Assembly (NCBI GenBank): GCA_001915545.1
Contig: MNQS01000006.1
Coordinates: 1-61,781, forward strand
Reading direction: 5' to 3'
DNA: 61,781 bases
Origin: Bacteroides sp. 43_108
Lineage (GTDB): Bacteria; Bacteroidota; Bacteroidia; Bacteroidales; Bacteroidaceae
Under the pieces are notes generated by a model. That model saw only the letters and a program-made list of their open reading frames with translations, did no database searches and was not told the DNA's origin. Both the position numbers and the translations under genes were made by a program. Within the stretch, counting starts at the first letter, position 1, and each line of letters opens with the position of its first letter. This document shows positions 44,150-53,813 of the stretch, piece by piece.

Positions 44150-45979
44150 TTGAAAACATTTGAAGAATTAGGAGTTGCCGCACCGATATTAAAGGCAATT
44201 CAAGAGATGGGCTATGAATCGCCCATGCCCGTACAGGAAGAAGTGATTCCTTTCTTACTGGGAGAAGATAACGACGTAATCGCATTGGCACAAACAGGAA
44301 CCGGTAAGACAGCCGCTTACGGCCTGCCGATCCTGCAAAAGATCAATGTCTCTCAATATCAACCTCAAGCGCTTATCCTTTGTCCGACACGCGAGCTTTG
44401 CCTACAGATAGCGGACGATTTGAACGATTATTCTAAATACATCGATAACCTGAAGGTTCTCCCTGTATACGGAGGTTCCAGTATAGAGAGCCAGATCAAG
44501 GCACTGAAGAGAGGCGTACACGTGGTAGTGGCTACCCCGGGACGTTTGATCGACTTGATGAACCGCAAGACGGTTGATTTAAGCAACGTAAAGAACGTCA
44601 TCCTCGACGAGGCGGACGAGATGTTGAACATGGGTTTCACCGACAGTATCAACGAGATCTTGGCGGCTATACCGGAAAACCGAAATATGCTGCTCTTCTC
44701 CGCTACCATGCCGAAAGAGATCGCTTCTATCACCAAGAAATACATGAAGGACCCGAAAGAGATCGTCATTGGCAGGAAGAACGAGGGAAACAAAAATATC
44801 CGCGATATCTATTACATGGTTCGTGCGCAGGATAAATATCTCGCGTTGAAACGTCTAGCCGATTATTACCCGAACATCTACGGTATCATCTTCTGCCGTA
44901 CCCGTAAGGAGACACAGGAGATCGCCGATAAATTGATTCAAGACGGTTATAACGCCGACTCCTTGCACGGCGAGCTGAGCCAAGCGCAACGTGACTACGT
45001 GATGCAGAAGTTCCGTATCAAGAATATCCAGTTATTGGTCGCTACGGACGTAGCCGCACGTGGTTTGGACGTGGATGACTTAACCCATGTAATCAATTAC
45101 GGTCTGCCGGATGAGGTAGAATCTTATACCCACCGCCGCGGACGTACGGGCCGTGCGGGAAAAACGGGTATCGCTATCTCTATCTGCCACGTAAGGGAAA
45201 AAGGCAAGATTCGCGAGATCGAACGGATCATCAACAAGAAATTCGACAGGGGCGAGATGCCTACCGGTGAGCAAATCTGTGAGAAGCAATTGTTCAACTT
45301 GGTAGACCAAATCGAGAAAGTGAAAGTGAACGAGGAGGAAATCGCCAGTTTGATGCCTTCTATCTACCGTAAATTGGAATGGCTGGATAAGGAAGATATC
45401 ATCAAACGTGTCGTATCCTTGGAGTTCAACCGGATGATCGACTATTATAAAGATAACGATGATATCGAGGTTGTAGACGAGAACGCTCCCCGAGAGAGAG
45501 GTAAACGGGGTGGCAGAGGCGAAGCGGAAGAAGGTTACACCCGTTTCTTTATCAACTTCGGAAAGACAGACGAGCTTACGCCTCCTCAACTTATCGAGTT
45601 AGTCAACAAGTGCGTACCAGGCAAGGTTCGTATCGGTCGTATCGACTTACGTGATAATTTCTCATTCTTTGAGGTAGAAGAGGGAGAAGCCAACCGTGTC
45701 ATGGACTCGATGAACGGCTTCGAGGTAGACGGACGACGTATCTCCGTGGAACCGGCGCAAGCGAAAGGCGAGGGAGGAAAAGGTGGACGTAGTCCTCGTG
45801 GAGGCAGTCGTGGAGGCAATGGCTTCCGAGACAGACGGGATAGCGGTAGAGGAGGCAGAGACAGCCGCCGGGAAAGTGACCGTGGAGACCGTGGCGGCAG
45901 ACGTTCCAGCCGTAGTGACGACAAACCGAAGCGCAAATTCTATGAGGACACTCCTCGTAGCAGGAAGAAACGCAAGTAA
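44150..45979 (+). CDS. DEAD-box RNA helicase with RNA-binding and RG-rich tail
   Basis: A 609-aa helicase. It has a Q motif, motif I AQTGTGKT, Ia PTRELCLQ, motif II LDEADEML, motif III SAT and motif VI HRRGRTGRAG. A DbpA-type RNA-binding domain lies at about 465-545 (YTRFFINFGKTDELTPPQL, then VRIGRIDLRDNFSFFEV), followed by a basic tail of RGG and RDRR repeats. It remodels RNA, probably in ribosome assembly or cold adaptation as in DeaD/CsdA. It starts at TTG; no ATG gives a complete Q motif. A terminator follows. Confidence 0.92.
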   Translation: MKTFEELGVAAPILKAIQEMGYESPMPVQEEVIPFLLGEDNDVIALAQTGTGKTAAYGLPILQKINVSQYQPQALILCPTRELCLQIADDLNDYSKYIDNLKVLPVYGGSSIESQIKALKRGVHVVVATPGRLIDLMNRKTVDLSNVKNVILDEADEMLNMGFTDSINEILAAIPENRNMLLFSATMPKEIASITKKYMKDPKEIVIGRKNEGNKNIRDIYYMVRAQDKYLALKRLADYYPNIYGIIFCRTRKETQEIADKLIQDGYNADSLHGELSQAQRDYVMQKFRIKNIQLLVATDVAARGLDVDDLTHVINYGLPDEVESYTHRRGRTGRAGKTGIAISICHVREKGKIREIERIINKKFDRGEMPTGEQICEKQLFNLVDQIEKVKVNEEEIASLMPSIYRKLEWLDKEDIIKRVVSLEFNRMIDYYKDNDDIEVVDENAPRERGKRGGRGEAEEGYTRFFINFGKTDELTPPQLIELVNKCVPGKVRIGRIDLRDNFSFFEVEEGEANRVMDSMNGFEVDGRRISVEPAQAKGEGGKGGRSPRGGSRGGNGFRDRRDSGRGGRDSRRESDRGDRGGRRSSRSDDKPKRKFYEDTPRSRKKRK

Positions 45980-46003
45980 CATACAACTTATACATAATTT
46001 ATC

Positions 46004-46046
46004 AAAGAAGCGTGGTTCGTTTATTACGGATCACGCTTCTTTTATT
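46004..46046 (+). terminator. terminator of the helicase gene
   Basis: A perfect 11-bp stem, AAAGAAGCGTG (46004-46014) with CACGCTTCTTT (46032-46042), followed by a T-rich end. Confidence 0.8.
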
Positions 46047-46099
46047 GTATATTTACAGCCGGAAAATCACAGTCAATCACAAATTCAAAGATAAGTCAC

Positions 46100-47140
46100 A
46101 TGAAGACACTGCTTAAACATCTTTCCTGCTTTTGCCTCTTCTTTATATTCGGAGCAAACTATGCCATAGCGCAAAACTACCAACATGATTTTGACCAAGT
46201 CGTAAAGAAGGTAGATGACCTCCTATGGTACGAGAAAGTGGGCGACATCGCCCATATCGACAAAGTCTACCTTTGCGGCCCCGCCCGCTGGAAAGAAACG
46301 AATCCTACCGGGATGAGCGCCGGAAACGAACTGAAATTCTGGACTTATATCTTCATCCCTAAAAGTGTGGATCCCGACAAGAAATATCCTTTGATCGTTC
46401 TCCCGCATAGTGGCGTACACGCAGATTTCAACACGTATTACGCCCATATCGTCCGGGAACTGATCGCCCAGGAATACATCGTGGTCTCCGCCGAATACCG
46501 GGGTAGCACGGGGTATGGCAAGGCTACTTACGATAATATCGATTACGGAGGATTGGAAAACGAGGATGTCTACGTCAGCCGTAATTATATGGTAGAGAAT
46601 TTCGATATCGTAGATGCCAATCGTATCGGCATCATGGGATGGAGCCACGGCGGGATGATCACGCTAATGAACCTCATGACCTATCCGGGCAAATATAAGT
46701 GCGGTTTCGCCGGAGTACCGGTAAGCGACGTGATCATGCGCATGGGATATTCCACCGATGATTATCGGAAAATCTTCTCCGACGAAGGCCATATCGGGAA
46801 GACTCCCCGGGAGGATATGGCGGAATACAAACGCCGCTCACCGGTCTGGCATGCGGAAAAACTACAAGATCCCCTGCTCATCCATACCAATACTAGCGAC
46901 GATGACGTGAACGTAGTGGAAGTAGAGCATATGATACGCGCTCTCAAGGCCGAAGGAAAGAAGTTCGACTACAAAATATTCGACCGTGCTCCCGGTGCCC
47001 ATAGCTTCGACCGGACCGACACGAAACAAGCTTCCGAGATACGACTCGGCATCTACCAGTTCCTCGCCAAGCATCTAAAACCCAATAAGCCATTCAAATC
47101 CGTAAAAGACGTACGAAAAGCGGCCTACAAATTTAATTGA
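46100..47140 (+). CDS. prolyl oligopeptidase-type alpha/beta hydrolase (S9-like)
   Basis: A 346-aa exported hydrolase with a signal peptide ending near residue 24 (NYAIA). The core has the S9 features YRGSTGYGKATYD, nucleophile elbow GWSHGG, an Asp in HTNTSDDDVNVVE and a His in GAHSFDR. The propeller domain of true prolyl oligopeptidases is absent, so it is the catalytic domain alone, acting on small peptides or esters. It leads a run of three exported peptidase genes, with the C69 gene 27 bp after it. Confidence 0.85.
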   Translation: MKTLLKHLSCFCLFFIFGANYAIAQNYQHDFDQVVKKVDDLLWYEKVGDIAHIDKVYLCGPARWKETNPTGMSAGNELKFWTYIFIPKSVDPDKKYPLIVLPHSGVHADFNTYYAHIVRELIAQEYIVVSAEYRGSTGYGKATYDNIDYGGLENEDVYVSRNYMVENFDIVDANRIGIMGWSHGGMITLMNLMTYPGKYKCGFAGVPVSDVIMRMGYSTDDYRKIFSDEGHIGKTPREDMAEYKRRSPVWHAEKLQDPLLIHTNTSDDDVNVVEVEHMIRALKAEGKKFDYKIFDRAPGAHSFDRTDTKQASEIRLGIYQFLAKHLKPNKPFKSVKDVRKAAYKFN

Positions 47141-47167
47141 TACAAACATCTAAATAACACAAGAAAG

Positions 47168-48778
47168 ATGAAGAAACTTTTTACCTATGTTCTTATGCTT
47201 TGCGCCAGCCTATCCGTTTCGGTGGCGCAACAAATCCAGTATCCGGAGCCGATCTTGAACCCGGAGAGTTGTACGAGTATCATGGTCGGCAAAAAAGCCT
47301 CGGCGGATGGCTCCGTGATGACTAGCCACACCTGCGATAGCAATTACCGCACTTGGATGGATATCGTACCTTCCGCCTCGTACGATCACGATACGACAAC
47401 CACGGTCTATACCGGACGTATGCATACCGAATATGACGAGGGAACCCGGGGGATGATCGCGAAAGGAACACTGCCCGAAGCGCGGTCTACGTATCAATTC
47501 CTCAACACGGCCTATCCTTGCCTGAACGAGAAGCAACTAGGCATCGGGGAAACAACAATCACCGGCCGGAAAGCCCTTGTCAACAAGAAAGGTATGTTCA
47601 TGATCGAGGAACTTCAGCGAATCGTCTTACAACGTTGCACGACCGCCCGTGATGCCATCCGTGTGATGGGCGAGTTGATCGAGAAATACGGATATGGCGA
47701 CTGGGGCGAGTGCCTTACGATAGCGGATCCAAAAGAGGTATGGCATTTCGAGGTCTTCGGCGAGGGTCCGGATAAGATCGGTGGCGTATGGGCGGCGATC
47801 CGTATCCCCGACGATCATGTAGGCGTATCGGCGAATATCCCGCGTATCTCTAAGGTCGATCCGAAAGATACGGACAATTGCATGGCTTCCGCCAACGTAT
47901 TCGAGGTAGCCAAGCGCATGGGCTTCTGGGACGGAAAGAAACCGTTCCGCTTCTGGGAAGCGTATGGAGGCGGAAATTATTCCGGTGAGATGAAATCCTT
48001 CAGTATCCGTGAGTTCTTTATATTGAATAAATTAGCGCCTTCCTTACGTTTATCGTATGACGCGGAAGAACTTCCCATCAGCGTAAAGCCGGACCGGCAA
48101 GTATCCGTAACGGATGTGATGGCTCTCCTCTCCGAAACGTACGAGGGTACGGAATACGATATGACCCAGAACTTGAAAGTAGCCGTAAAGAAAAAAGATA
48201 GTAACGAGACCGATACGGTTATCAGTCCGGTAGCCAATCCTTGGATGACTCGGGATATGGTGAACATGTTGAATGGGTTAAAACCGGACGCCGTAAAAAG
48301 CTACCGTTTGGTTGCCGTACCACAATGCTCCTACTCTACCGTGATCCAGTTACGTGACTGGTTACCCAATGCGGTAGGCGGCGTGGTTTGGATGGCCTAT
48401 GATAATCCCGGACAAAGCCCCCGCATCCCCATCTTCTGTGGGACGAAAGATCTCCCGGCTTGCTTCAAGGTTTGCGGACAGCACCGTTACCGGGAAGATG
48501 CCGCCGTATGGGCTTTCCGTCGTGCCAATAAACTCGCTACCGTACGTTGGGGAGCGACTAAAGATCGTATGAAAGCATCTATCGCCCATTTTACGGAGAA
48601 AGGGCAGACAGAACTTCCTTTCGTAGAGAGCCGTTACAAAGAGATTCTTACCCAACAAGGTGAGGAGGCCGCAAAAGAATACCTAACCGGATATACCGCC
48701 GATTTCGCCGGAGCCACGATGCTACGCTGGAGAGAAATGGGAGACTCATTCTGGACCCAATTCGAAAGAGGCTTCTAA
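47168..48778 (+). CDS. C69 family dipeptidase
   Basis: A 536-aa exported peptidase. The signal peptide ends at SVA-QQ (about residue 20). The N-terminal nucleophile region CTSIMVGKKASADGSVM begins at C35, as in family C69 (PepD-like). DWGECLTIADPKEVWHFEVF is also typical. The cysteine would be exposed by propeptide removal (NTN-type hydrolases). It cleaves dipeptides, probably in the periplasm. It lies in the same peptidase run as its neighbours. Confidence 0.9.
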   Translation: MKKLFTYVLMLCASLSVSVAQQIQYPEPILNPESCTSIMVGKKASADGSVMTSHTCDSNYRTWMDIVPSASYDHDTTTTVYTGRMHTEYDEGTRGMIAKGTLPEARSTYQFLNTAYPCLNEKQLGIGETTITGRKALVNKKGMFMIEELQRIVLQRCTTARDAIRVMGELIEKYGYGDWGECLTIADPKEVWHFEVFGEGPDKIGGVWAAIRIPDDHVGVSANIPRISKVDPKDTDNCMASANVFEVAKRMGFWDGKKPFRFWEAYGGGNYSGEMKSFSIREFFILNKLAPSLRLSYDAEELPISVKPDRQVSVTDVMALLSETYEGTEYDMTQNLKVAVKKKDSNETDTVISPVANPWMTRDMVNMLNGLKPDAVKSYRLVAVPQCSYSTVIQLRDWLPNAVGGVVWMAYDNPGQSPRIPIFCGTKDLPACFKVCGQHRYREDAAVWAFRRANKLATVRWGATKDRMKASIAHFTEKGQTELPFVESRYKEILTQQGEEAAKEYLTGYTADFAGATMLRWREMGDSFWTQFERGF

Positions 48779-48793
48779 TCACCACATCCGATA

Positions 48794-48821
48794 GTAAAGA
48801 CGAGGCACGCCCCGTCTCTAC
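48794..48821. repeat. REP-like 28-bp palindrome
   Basis: From GTAAAGACGAGGC through a 2-nt centre to GCCCCGTCTCTAC, two mismatches in 13 pairs. No T-tract follows. Similar short hairpins with AGACG/CGTCT arms are dispersed in many genomes, from memory. It lies between two peptidase genes. Confidence 0.6.
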
Positions 48822-48851
48822 AATAATAATATAAACTTAAATTCATATACA

Positions 48852-50021
48852 ATGAGAACATTCATTCTATCATGCGCCTTAGCGTTAGGCTCCTTGAGCA
48901 CATTCGCTCAAGGCTACCAATTTACGGATGTAGTAAAGGTACCCGCCACGCCAGTCAAGAATCAAGCATCCACGGGAACCTGCTGGTGTTTCGCCACGAC
49001 CTCTTTCATGGAGTCCGAATTACTCCGTATGGGAAAAGGGACGTACGATCTCTCCGAGATGTTTATCGTCCGCCAGAAATACATGAACCAGTTGCAGGAT
49101 AATTATGTCCGCCAAGGTAGAGGTAATATCGGTCAAGGAAGTCTCTCCCACACCTTCATGAACGCTTTCAACCAAGTAGGTATCGTTCCTGAAGAGGTGT
49201 ACTCGGGTATCAACTACGATTCCGACCGGCACAATCATGCCGAGATGGTAAAATACATCAAGGCGATCGCAACGACCGCCGTGGATATGAAAAAACGGAG
49301 CCCGGAATATTACAAACTAATCGATAACCTATTCGATACCTACCTAGGCAAGCTTCCGGAGAAATTCACCTATCAAGGCAAGGAATATACCCCGAAGACA
49401 TTCGCCGCCTCCCTAGGGTTGAATATGGACGATTATATCGAGCTGACAAGCTTCACGCATCATCCGTATTACCAGAAATTCGAGGTAGAGGTTCCCGATA
49501 ACTGGGAGCATGCGCAAATGTATAACCTACCATTGAATGAAATGATGGAAGTAGCGGATTATGCGTTGAATAACGGTTACACGGTATGCTGGGATGGCGA
49601 CGTGAGCGAGAAAGGCTTCTCTTTCAAGAATGGCGTGGCGATCAACCCGGAGGTAAAGAAGGTGGAAGATTACTCGACTACCGACCGTGCCCGCTTCGAG
49701 AAAATGGACGAGAAGGAACGTCTGGAGGAAGTCTACAAATTCGAGAAACCTTTCCCGGAAGTAAACGTCACCCCGCAGGTCCGTCAAGAAGGCTTCGAGG
49801 CGTTCGTCACGACCGATGACCATTTGATGCACCTTACCGGCATCGCCAAAGATCAAAACGGCACGAAATATTATATCACGAAGAACTCTTGGGGAACCGA
49901 GCGTAATACTTTCGGCGGATACTTGAACATGTCCGATAGTTTTGTCCGTGCCAAGACGATCTATATCATGGTACATAAGGATGCGATACCAAAGGCAATC
50001 AAGTCTAAATTAGGCATTTAG
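48852..50021 (+). CDS. C1 family aminopeptidase (bleomycin hydrolase / PepC-like)
   Basis: A 389-aa exported papain-fold peptidase. The signal peptide ends near TFAQ (residue 20). The catalytic set is Q38 with C44-W45 (NQASTGTCW), a His in DDHLMHLTGIA and an Asn in TKNSWGT. Bleomycin-hydrolase-like enzymes act as aminopeptidases from inside a hexamer. This one is exported, unlike the cytoplasmic family members. It completes the S9-C69-C1 peptidase run and is followed by palindromes and a terminator. Confidence 0.9.
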   Translation: MRTFILSCALALGSLSTFAQGYQFTDVVKVPATPVKNQASTGTCWCFATTSFMESELLRMGKGTYDLSEMFIVRQKYMNQLQDNYVRQGRGNIGQGSLSHTFMNAFNQVGIVPEEVYSGINYDSDRHNHAEMVKYIKAIATTAVDMKKRSPEYYKLIDNLFDTYLGKLPEKFTYQGKEYTPKTFAASLGLNMDDYIELTSFTHHPYYQKFEVEVPDNWEHAQMYNLPLNEMMEVADYALNNGYTVCWDGDVSEKGFSFKNGVAINPEVKKVEDYSTTDRARFEKMDEKERLEEVYKFEKPFPEVNVTPQVRQEGFEAFVTTDDHLMHLTGIAKDQNGTKYYITKNSWGTERNTFGGYLNMSDSFVRAKTIYIMVHKDAIPKAIKSKLGI

Positions 50022-50047
50022 AACTTTCCTATCGTATAGGATATTAC

Positions 50048-50103
50048 AATGCCCATCGTAAGGTTGTTAGAATAGGCATTCAAAGCACCTTACGATGGGC
50101 ATT
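50048..50103. repeat. perfect 17-bp inverted repeat
   Basis: AATGCCCATCGTAAGGT (50048-50064) pairs with ACCTTACGATGGGCATT (50087-50103). The ATGCCCAT core recurs in the terminator hairpin at 50118-50157, giving four copies in about 110 bp between convergent genes. Confidence 0.8.
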
Positions 50104-50117
50104 ATAAGCTCCTTAGA

Positions 50118-50157
50118 ATGGGCATCTGCGGAAATCACGGATGCCCATCTCTTTTTT
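50118..50157 (+). terminator. terminator after the C1 peptidase gene
   Basis: ATGGGCATC (50118-50126) pairs with GATGCCCAT (50140-50148), followed by CTCTTTTTT. Confidence 0.8.
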
Positions 50158-50160
50158 CTC

Positions 50161-52302
50161 TCATCGAACCAGCTTCAACTCCTCAATCAACCTCGGGCAT
50201 TTACCCCATTTATCGATCATGAAAAGGACATAGCGGATATCTACGCCGATGCAACGTTGCAAATCCGGTTCAAAAGCGATATCACCACTCATCGCCTCCC
50301 AGTTACCGTCGAAAGCAAGTCCGATCAAACGGGCGTTCTTATCGAATACCGGGCTACCGGAATTACCCCCGGTGATATCATTGTTCGAGAGGAAGCACAG
50401 CTGCAATTCCCCTTTTTCATTCGCGTAAGGTCCGAAATCACGGCTACGAACCAGATCCAGTATCTCCGGTTGTACCCAGAACTCATCGCTCGTCGGGTCC
50501 TCTTTCTCTAGGATACCTTTATCCGTTGAGTAATAATTGTACCATGCGGCATCATAAGGACGATACCCTCCGATAGAACCATAGCTCAAACGCATCGTGA
50601 AATTAGCGTCGGAAGACAAAGCTTTCTCCGGATACATCTCCTTCAAGCCCGCGAAATACAAACGTTCTCCCTTAGCGATATCATACTCCGCATCGCCCAT
50701 CAACTGCTGTAACTGGAAGATAGACACCAATACGGACAAGCTCAGTTCCGCCGCCGGATCTTTTCTCAATTTCTCATATTGCTTCGGATTTCTCAACATC
50801 TCGGCGATCTTGTCGTACGACAATAAGGAAGTCTTCTTAAATACATCCGCCGCATATTTCTCATAATTTCCTTTATACTTCTTATCAACGCTCGTATAAA
50901 TATCCGGCAAGAACTCCGGAGATACACGTTCTTTCGCGATCTTCATCATCGCGGCCAGTACCTTCTGATCCAAAGACGGCTCGTAATCCTTGAAGAACGG
51001 TTGGATACGATCCTCTAAAAAGACAGTAATCTCTTCCGGGGTAGCTCCTTCAATATCCACCGATTGCACCATACGGGCCAAACGAATAATCTCCGCTCCA
51101 CTAGAAAACGCCTCATTCAAATAGGTCAAAGCCTCTCTATATTTATTGGTCGAGGTATATCCTTTTTCCAGCAAATTCAAGACCTCGCCATATTTAGCGC
51201 CCCGGGCCTGATCTTTCGCTACCCAATCAGCGAAGGCCGTCTCCTCCGCACGTTTACGTTCGATCACGTTTAGATTCGCCAATCCTTTATTCATACCGAT
51301 CGAGTTCTTCCAATAATTGGAGCTTCCCGCATACTTAGAAGCATATTTGATACGTACAGCGTCGCTAGCCAACATCGCCTCTTTCCAGATGCCCTGCTTG
51401 ATGCCACGCACCTCGATACGAGGCTTATTACTATTCTCGATACGCTGTTGCACGCCCCAAGAGCACAAATAACGATCCGTGCTTCCCGGAAAACCGATTG
51501 TCATGGCATAATCTTTATCTTGATAGCCTTGCATAGACACCTCCGCTACATATCTCGGGGTATAAGGCTTATTATCCGCGTTGTATTCCGCCGGTTTATT
51601 ATCTGCGTTGGCGTACACACGGAACACGGAAAAATCACCGGTATGGCGGGGCCACATCCAGTTGTCCGTATCCCCACCGAACTTACCGATAGAGCTAGGC
51701 GGAGCGAAAACCATACGCACGTCACGATAAACATCGTACACTACCAAGAAATATTTATTATTGCTATAGAAAGGAACAACATCAGCCGCTAGGAACTCAT
51801 TATTTCCCACGGAATCACAAATCACACGACCGATAGAATCAGCCGCCGACAAACGCTGGAACTCATCCTCGATACCGGAGATCTGGCTGTTGATACGATC
51901 GCTCACGTCTACGGTCTCTTTCAGGTAACGTACTGTCAAGCCTGGAACCGGAAGTTCTTCCTGTTTACTTTGAGAGACAAAACCATCTTTCAGATAGTCG
52001 TGCTCCACACTACTCAACTGCTGGATGGCTCCGAAACCACAATGGTGATTCGTGAAGATCAATCCCTCGTTAGAGACCGTAATACCGGTACATCCCCCAC
52101 CGAAGATTACCACGGCGTTCGCCACGCAAGGATCCGTCTCACTATACAACTGATCATAGGATGGGGTAAAACCCAACTCGGCCATTCTCGCCAAATTCTG
52201 CTTATTTAATTCCTTCAGCACCCACATGCCCTCATCGGCATATAACTGGCCGGAAGCGGCTAAAAGCAACAAAGCCGCCCACACTCTTTTCATCAACTTC
52301 AT
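50161..52302 (-). CDS. dpp7: S46 family dipeptidyl-peptidase 7
   Basis: A 713-aa exported serine peptidase. The signal peptide ends near YA-DEG (residue 22). Catalytic residues are a His in TNHHCGFG (86-87) and S648 in GGNSGSPVF. Residue 673 is Gly (AMSGD), which marks DPP7-type specificity for hydrophobic P1 residues; DPP11 has Arg there. Length and numbering agree closely with the Porphyromonas gingivalis enzyme, from memory. It releases dipeptides from oligopeptides in the periplasm. It is convergent with the C1 peptidase gene and followed on its strand by no other gene. Confidence 0.88.
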   Translation of the reverse strand: MKLMKRVWAALLLLAASGQLYADEGMWVLKELNKQNLARMAELGFTPSYDQLYSETDPCVANAVVIFGGGCTGITVSNEGLIFTNHHCGFGAIQQLSSVEHDYLKDGFVSQSKQEELPVPGLTVRYLKETVDVSDRINSQISGIEDEFQRLSAADSIGRVICDSVGNNEFLAADVVPFYSNNKYFLVVYDVYRDVRMVFAPPSSIGKFGGDTDNWMWPRHTGDFSVFRVYANADNKPAEYNADNKPYTPRYVAEVSMQGYQDKDYAMTIGFPGSTDRYLCSWGVQQRIENSNKPRIEVRGIKQGIWKEAMLASDAVRIKYASKYAGSSNYWKNSIGMNKGLANLNVIERKRAEETAFADWVAKDQARGAKYGEVLNLLEKGYTSTNKYREALTYLNEAFSSGAEIIRLARMVQSVDIEGATPEEITVFLEDRIQPFFKDYEPSLDQKVLAAMMKIAKERVSPEFLPDIYTSVDKKYKGNYEKYAADVFKKTSLLSYDKIAEMLRNPKQYEKLRKDPAAELSLSVLVSIFQLQQLMGDAEYDIAKGERLYFAGLKEMYPEKALSSDANFTMRLSYGSIGGYRPYDAAWYNYYSTDKGILEKEDPTSDEFWVQPEILDLVRSRDFGPYANEKGELQLCFLSNNDITGGNSGSPVFDKNARLIGLAFDGNWEAMSGDIAFEPDLQRCIGVDIRYVLFMIDKWGKCPRLIEELKLVR

Positions 52303-52322
52303 TCTACTCTGATTAGTCTAAA

Positions 52323-53681
52323 TTATTCGATTAGTAATTTAATATTTTTCATTTCCACACGAGCCGACAGCCATTCCTTGATCTTCTTACGTTCCGCATC
52401 TTTAATGATCGTCTTACTTTTCAGATAAACCAGCATAACCGTATCCGGCTTCGCCGTCTCCGTATTCACGATATACGTATTCGAGCAAGAAGCCTCGACT
52501 ACATAGGGGAAAAGAACCTTCATCTCCGGGATCAACTCGGATGTCAAACGCCTATAACTCTGATATTTGTCAACCTGTCGTTTTAACGAATCTATCTGGA
52601 TGGTCTGCGCACGTAGCACCTCCTCGCTATTCTTATATAAATCCTGCATCAAGAGGCTTTTCAACTCATTGATATCCGTGGCCTCTTGTCCGAAGCCTTG
52701 TTGCACGACTAAATGCACATCTTTCAATCCATACTTAGGCAATTTAGCCCGGGCGTTAGCGATCATCTCATCCGGTACCGTCTGGCCGATCAAGACTACT
52801 TTCACCTCCTTTTTCTCGCTCGTATCCGTAACGACCTTATTCAAGATTTGCGTATTCGGGAAAGTCAACTCCTCCGATACGAAGTTACGTACCCGATCAT
52901 TGAAATAACTACTCCGGATCAAGTTATAACTCAAGAAAAGGCTCGGCACGATCGTGAAAAAAACAATGATACCCACGTAACGAGTCACGATCTTTTCCCG
53001 TTGTTTATCCAAGAAAACTTTCTTCGGATATTTCAACAAACGAACGACGACAAACGTAGCCAAACTGATAAAAACCGTATTGATAAAATACAGATAAAAA
53101 GCACCGAAAAAGTAATACAAATTGCCACTCGCCAACCCGAATCCAGCCGTACAAAGCGGAGGCATCAAAGCCGTAGCGATAGCTACACCCGGAATCACGT
53201 TACCCTTACTCTTTGTCGAGCTCGCCACGATTCCGGCCAGACCGCCGAAGAAAGCGATCAATACATCGTATACCGTAGGTTGCGTACGGGCAAGCAACTC
53301 GCTTTGCGCCTCGCTGATCGGTGAGATCAAGAAATATAAGGTGGAGGTAATCACGCTAAAAATAGTAGCGGTAGCGAAATTACGGAACGAACGCTTGATC
53401 AACTCGAAATCGGAGATTCCCAATCCCAAGCCGAATCCCATGATCGGTCCCATCAACGGCGAGATCAGCATGGCGCCGATAATCACGGCCGTAGAGTTCG
53501 TATTCAATCCGAGAGAGGCCACAAATGTAGCGAAAATAAGTACCCATAAATTTGTCCCCTTAAATTCGACTCCCTTCTTAATAGATTCTATCGTGTCCAG
53601 TTCATCCTCTTTGTCCTGCCTGACGTCGAAATTACGGACAAAAAAATCCATAATCTGTTTATGTAGCAATCCTTTTTCCAT
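52323..53681 (-). CDS. DUF389 family membrane protein
   Basis: A 452-aa inner membrane protein. The DUF389 core (about 38-230) has AVIIGAMLISPLMGPIMGFG and repeated helices ending near 230. A further hydrophobic helix lies at about 235-255, followed by a periplasmic or cytoplasmic domain of about 190 residues. The function of the family is not established; transport has been proposed for it. It lies 20 bp upstream of dpp7 on the same strand and may be co-transcribed. Confidence 0.85.
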   Translation of the reverse strand: MEKGLLHKQIMDFFVRNFDVRQDKEDELDTIESIKKGVEFKGTNLWVLIFATFVASLGLNTNSTAVIIGAMLISPLMGPIMGFGLGLGISDFELIKRSFRNFATATIFSVITSTLYFLISPISEAQSELLARTQPTVYDVLIAFFGGLAGIVASSTKSKGNVIPGVAIATALMPPLCTAGFGLASGNLYYFFGAFYLYFINTVFISLATFVVVRLLKYPKKVFLDKQREKIVTRYVGIIVFFTIVPSLFLSYNLIRSSYFNDRVRNFVSEELTFPNTQILNKVVTDTSEKKEVKVVLIGQTVPDEMIANARAKLPKYGLKDVHLVVQQGFGQEATDINELKSLLMQDLYKNSEEVLRAQTIQIDSLKRQVDKYQSYRRLTSELIPEMKVLFPYVVEASCSNTYIVNTETAKPDTVMLVYLKSKTIIKDAERKKIKEWLSARVEMKNIKLLIE

Positions 53682-53709
53682 GCGGTATTAATCTTGTCCC
53701 ATATTTATG

Positions 53710-53717
53710 CAAAGATA
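53710..53717 (-). promoter_or_regulatory. -7 promoter box of the DUF389 gene
   Basis: TATCTTTG on the minus strand, 28 bp before the start codon. Confidence 0.6.
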
Positions 53718-53771
53718 TTCCAATTGTTTGTTTTTCTAACTATTTAATAGCTTTTTTATGGTGAGATTACG

Positions 53772-53779
53772 TATATTTG
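53772..53779 (+). promoter_or_regulatory. -7 promoter box of the sensor kinase gene
   Basis: TATATTTG, 34 bp before the start codon of the divergent kinase gene. Confidence 0.6.
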
Positions 53780-53813
53780 CATTTACAATACAACAACAAG
53801 AGATCCTATTTGT

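Noticed and set aside
50095..50511. Plus-strand open frame of 138 codons overlapping the end of dpp7
   Set aside because: It starts in the terminator and palindrome region and is otherwise antisense to the conserved S46 catalytic domain.
52713..53324. Plus-strand open frame of 203 codons inside the DUF389 gene
   Set aside because: Antisense shadow; DUF389 on the minus strand is clearly recognisable.
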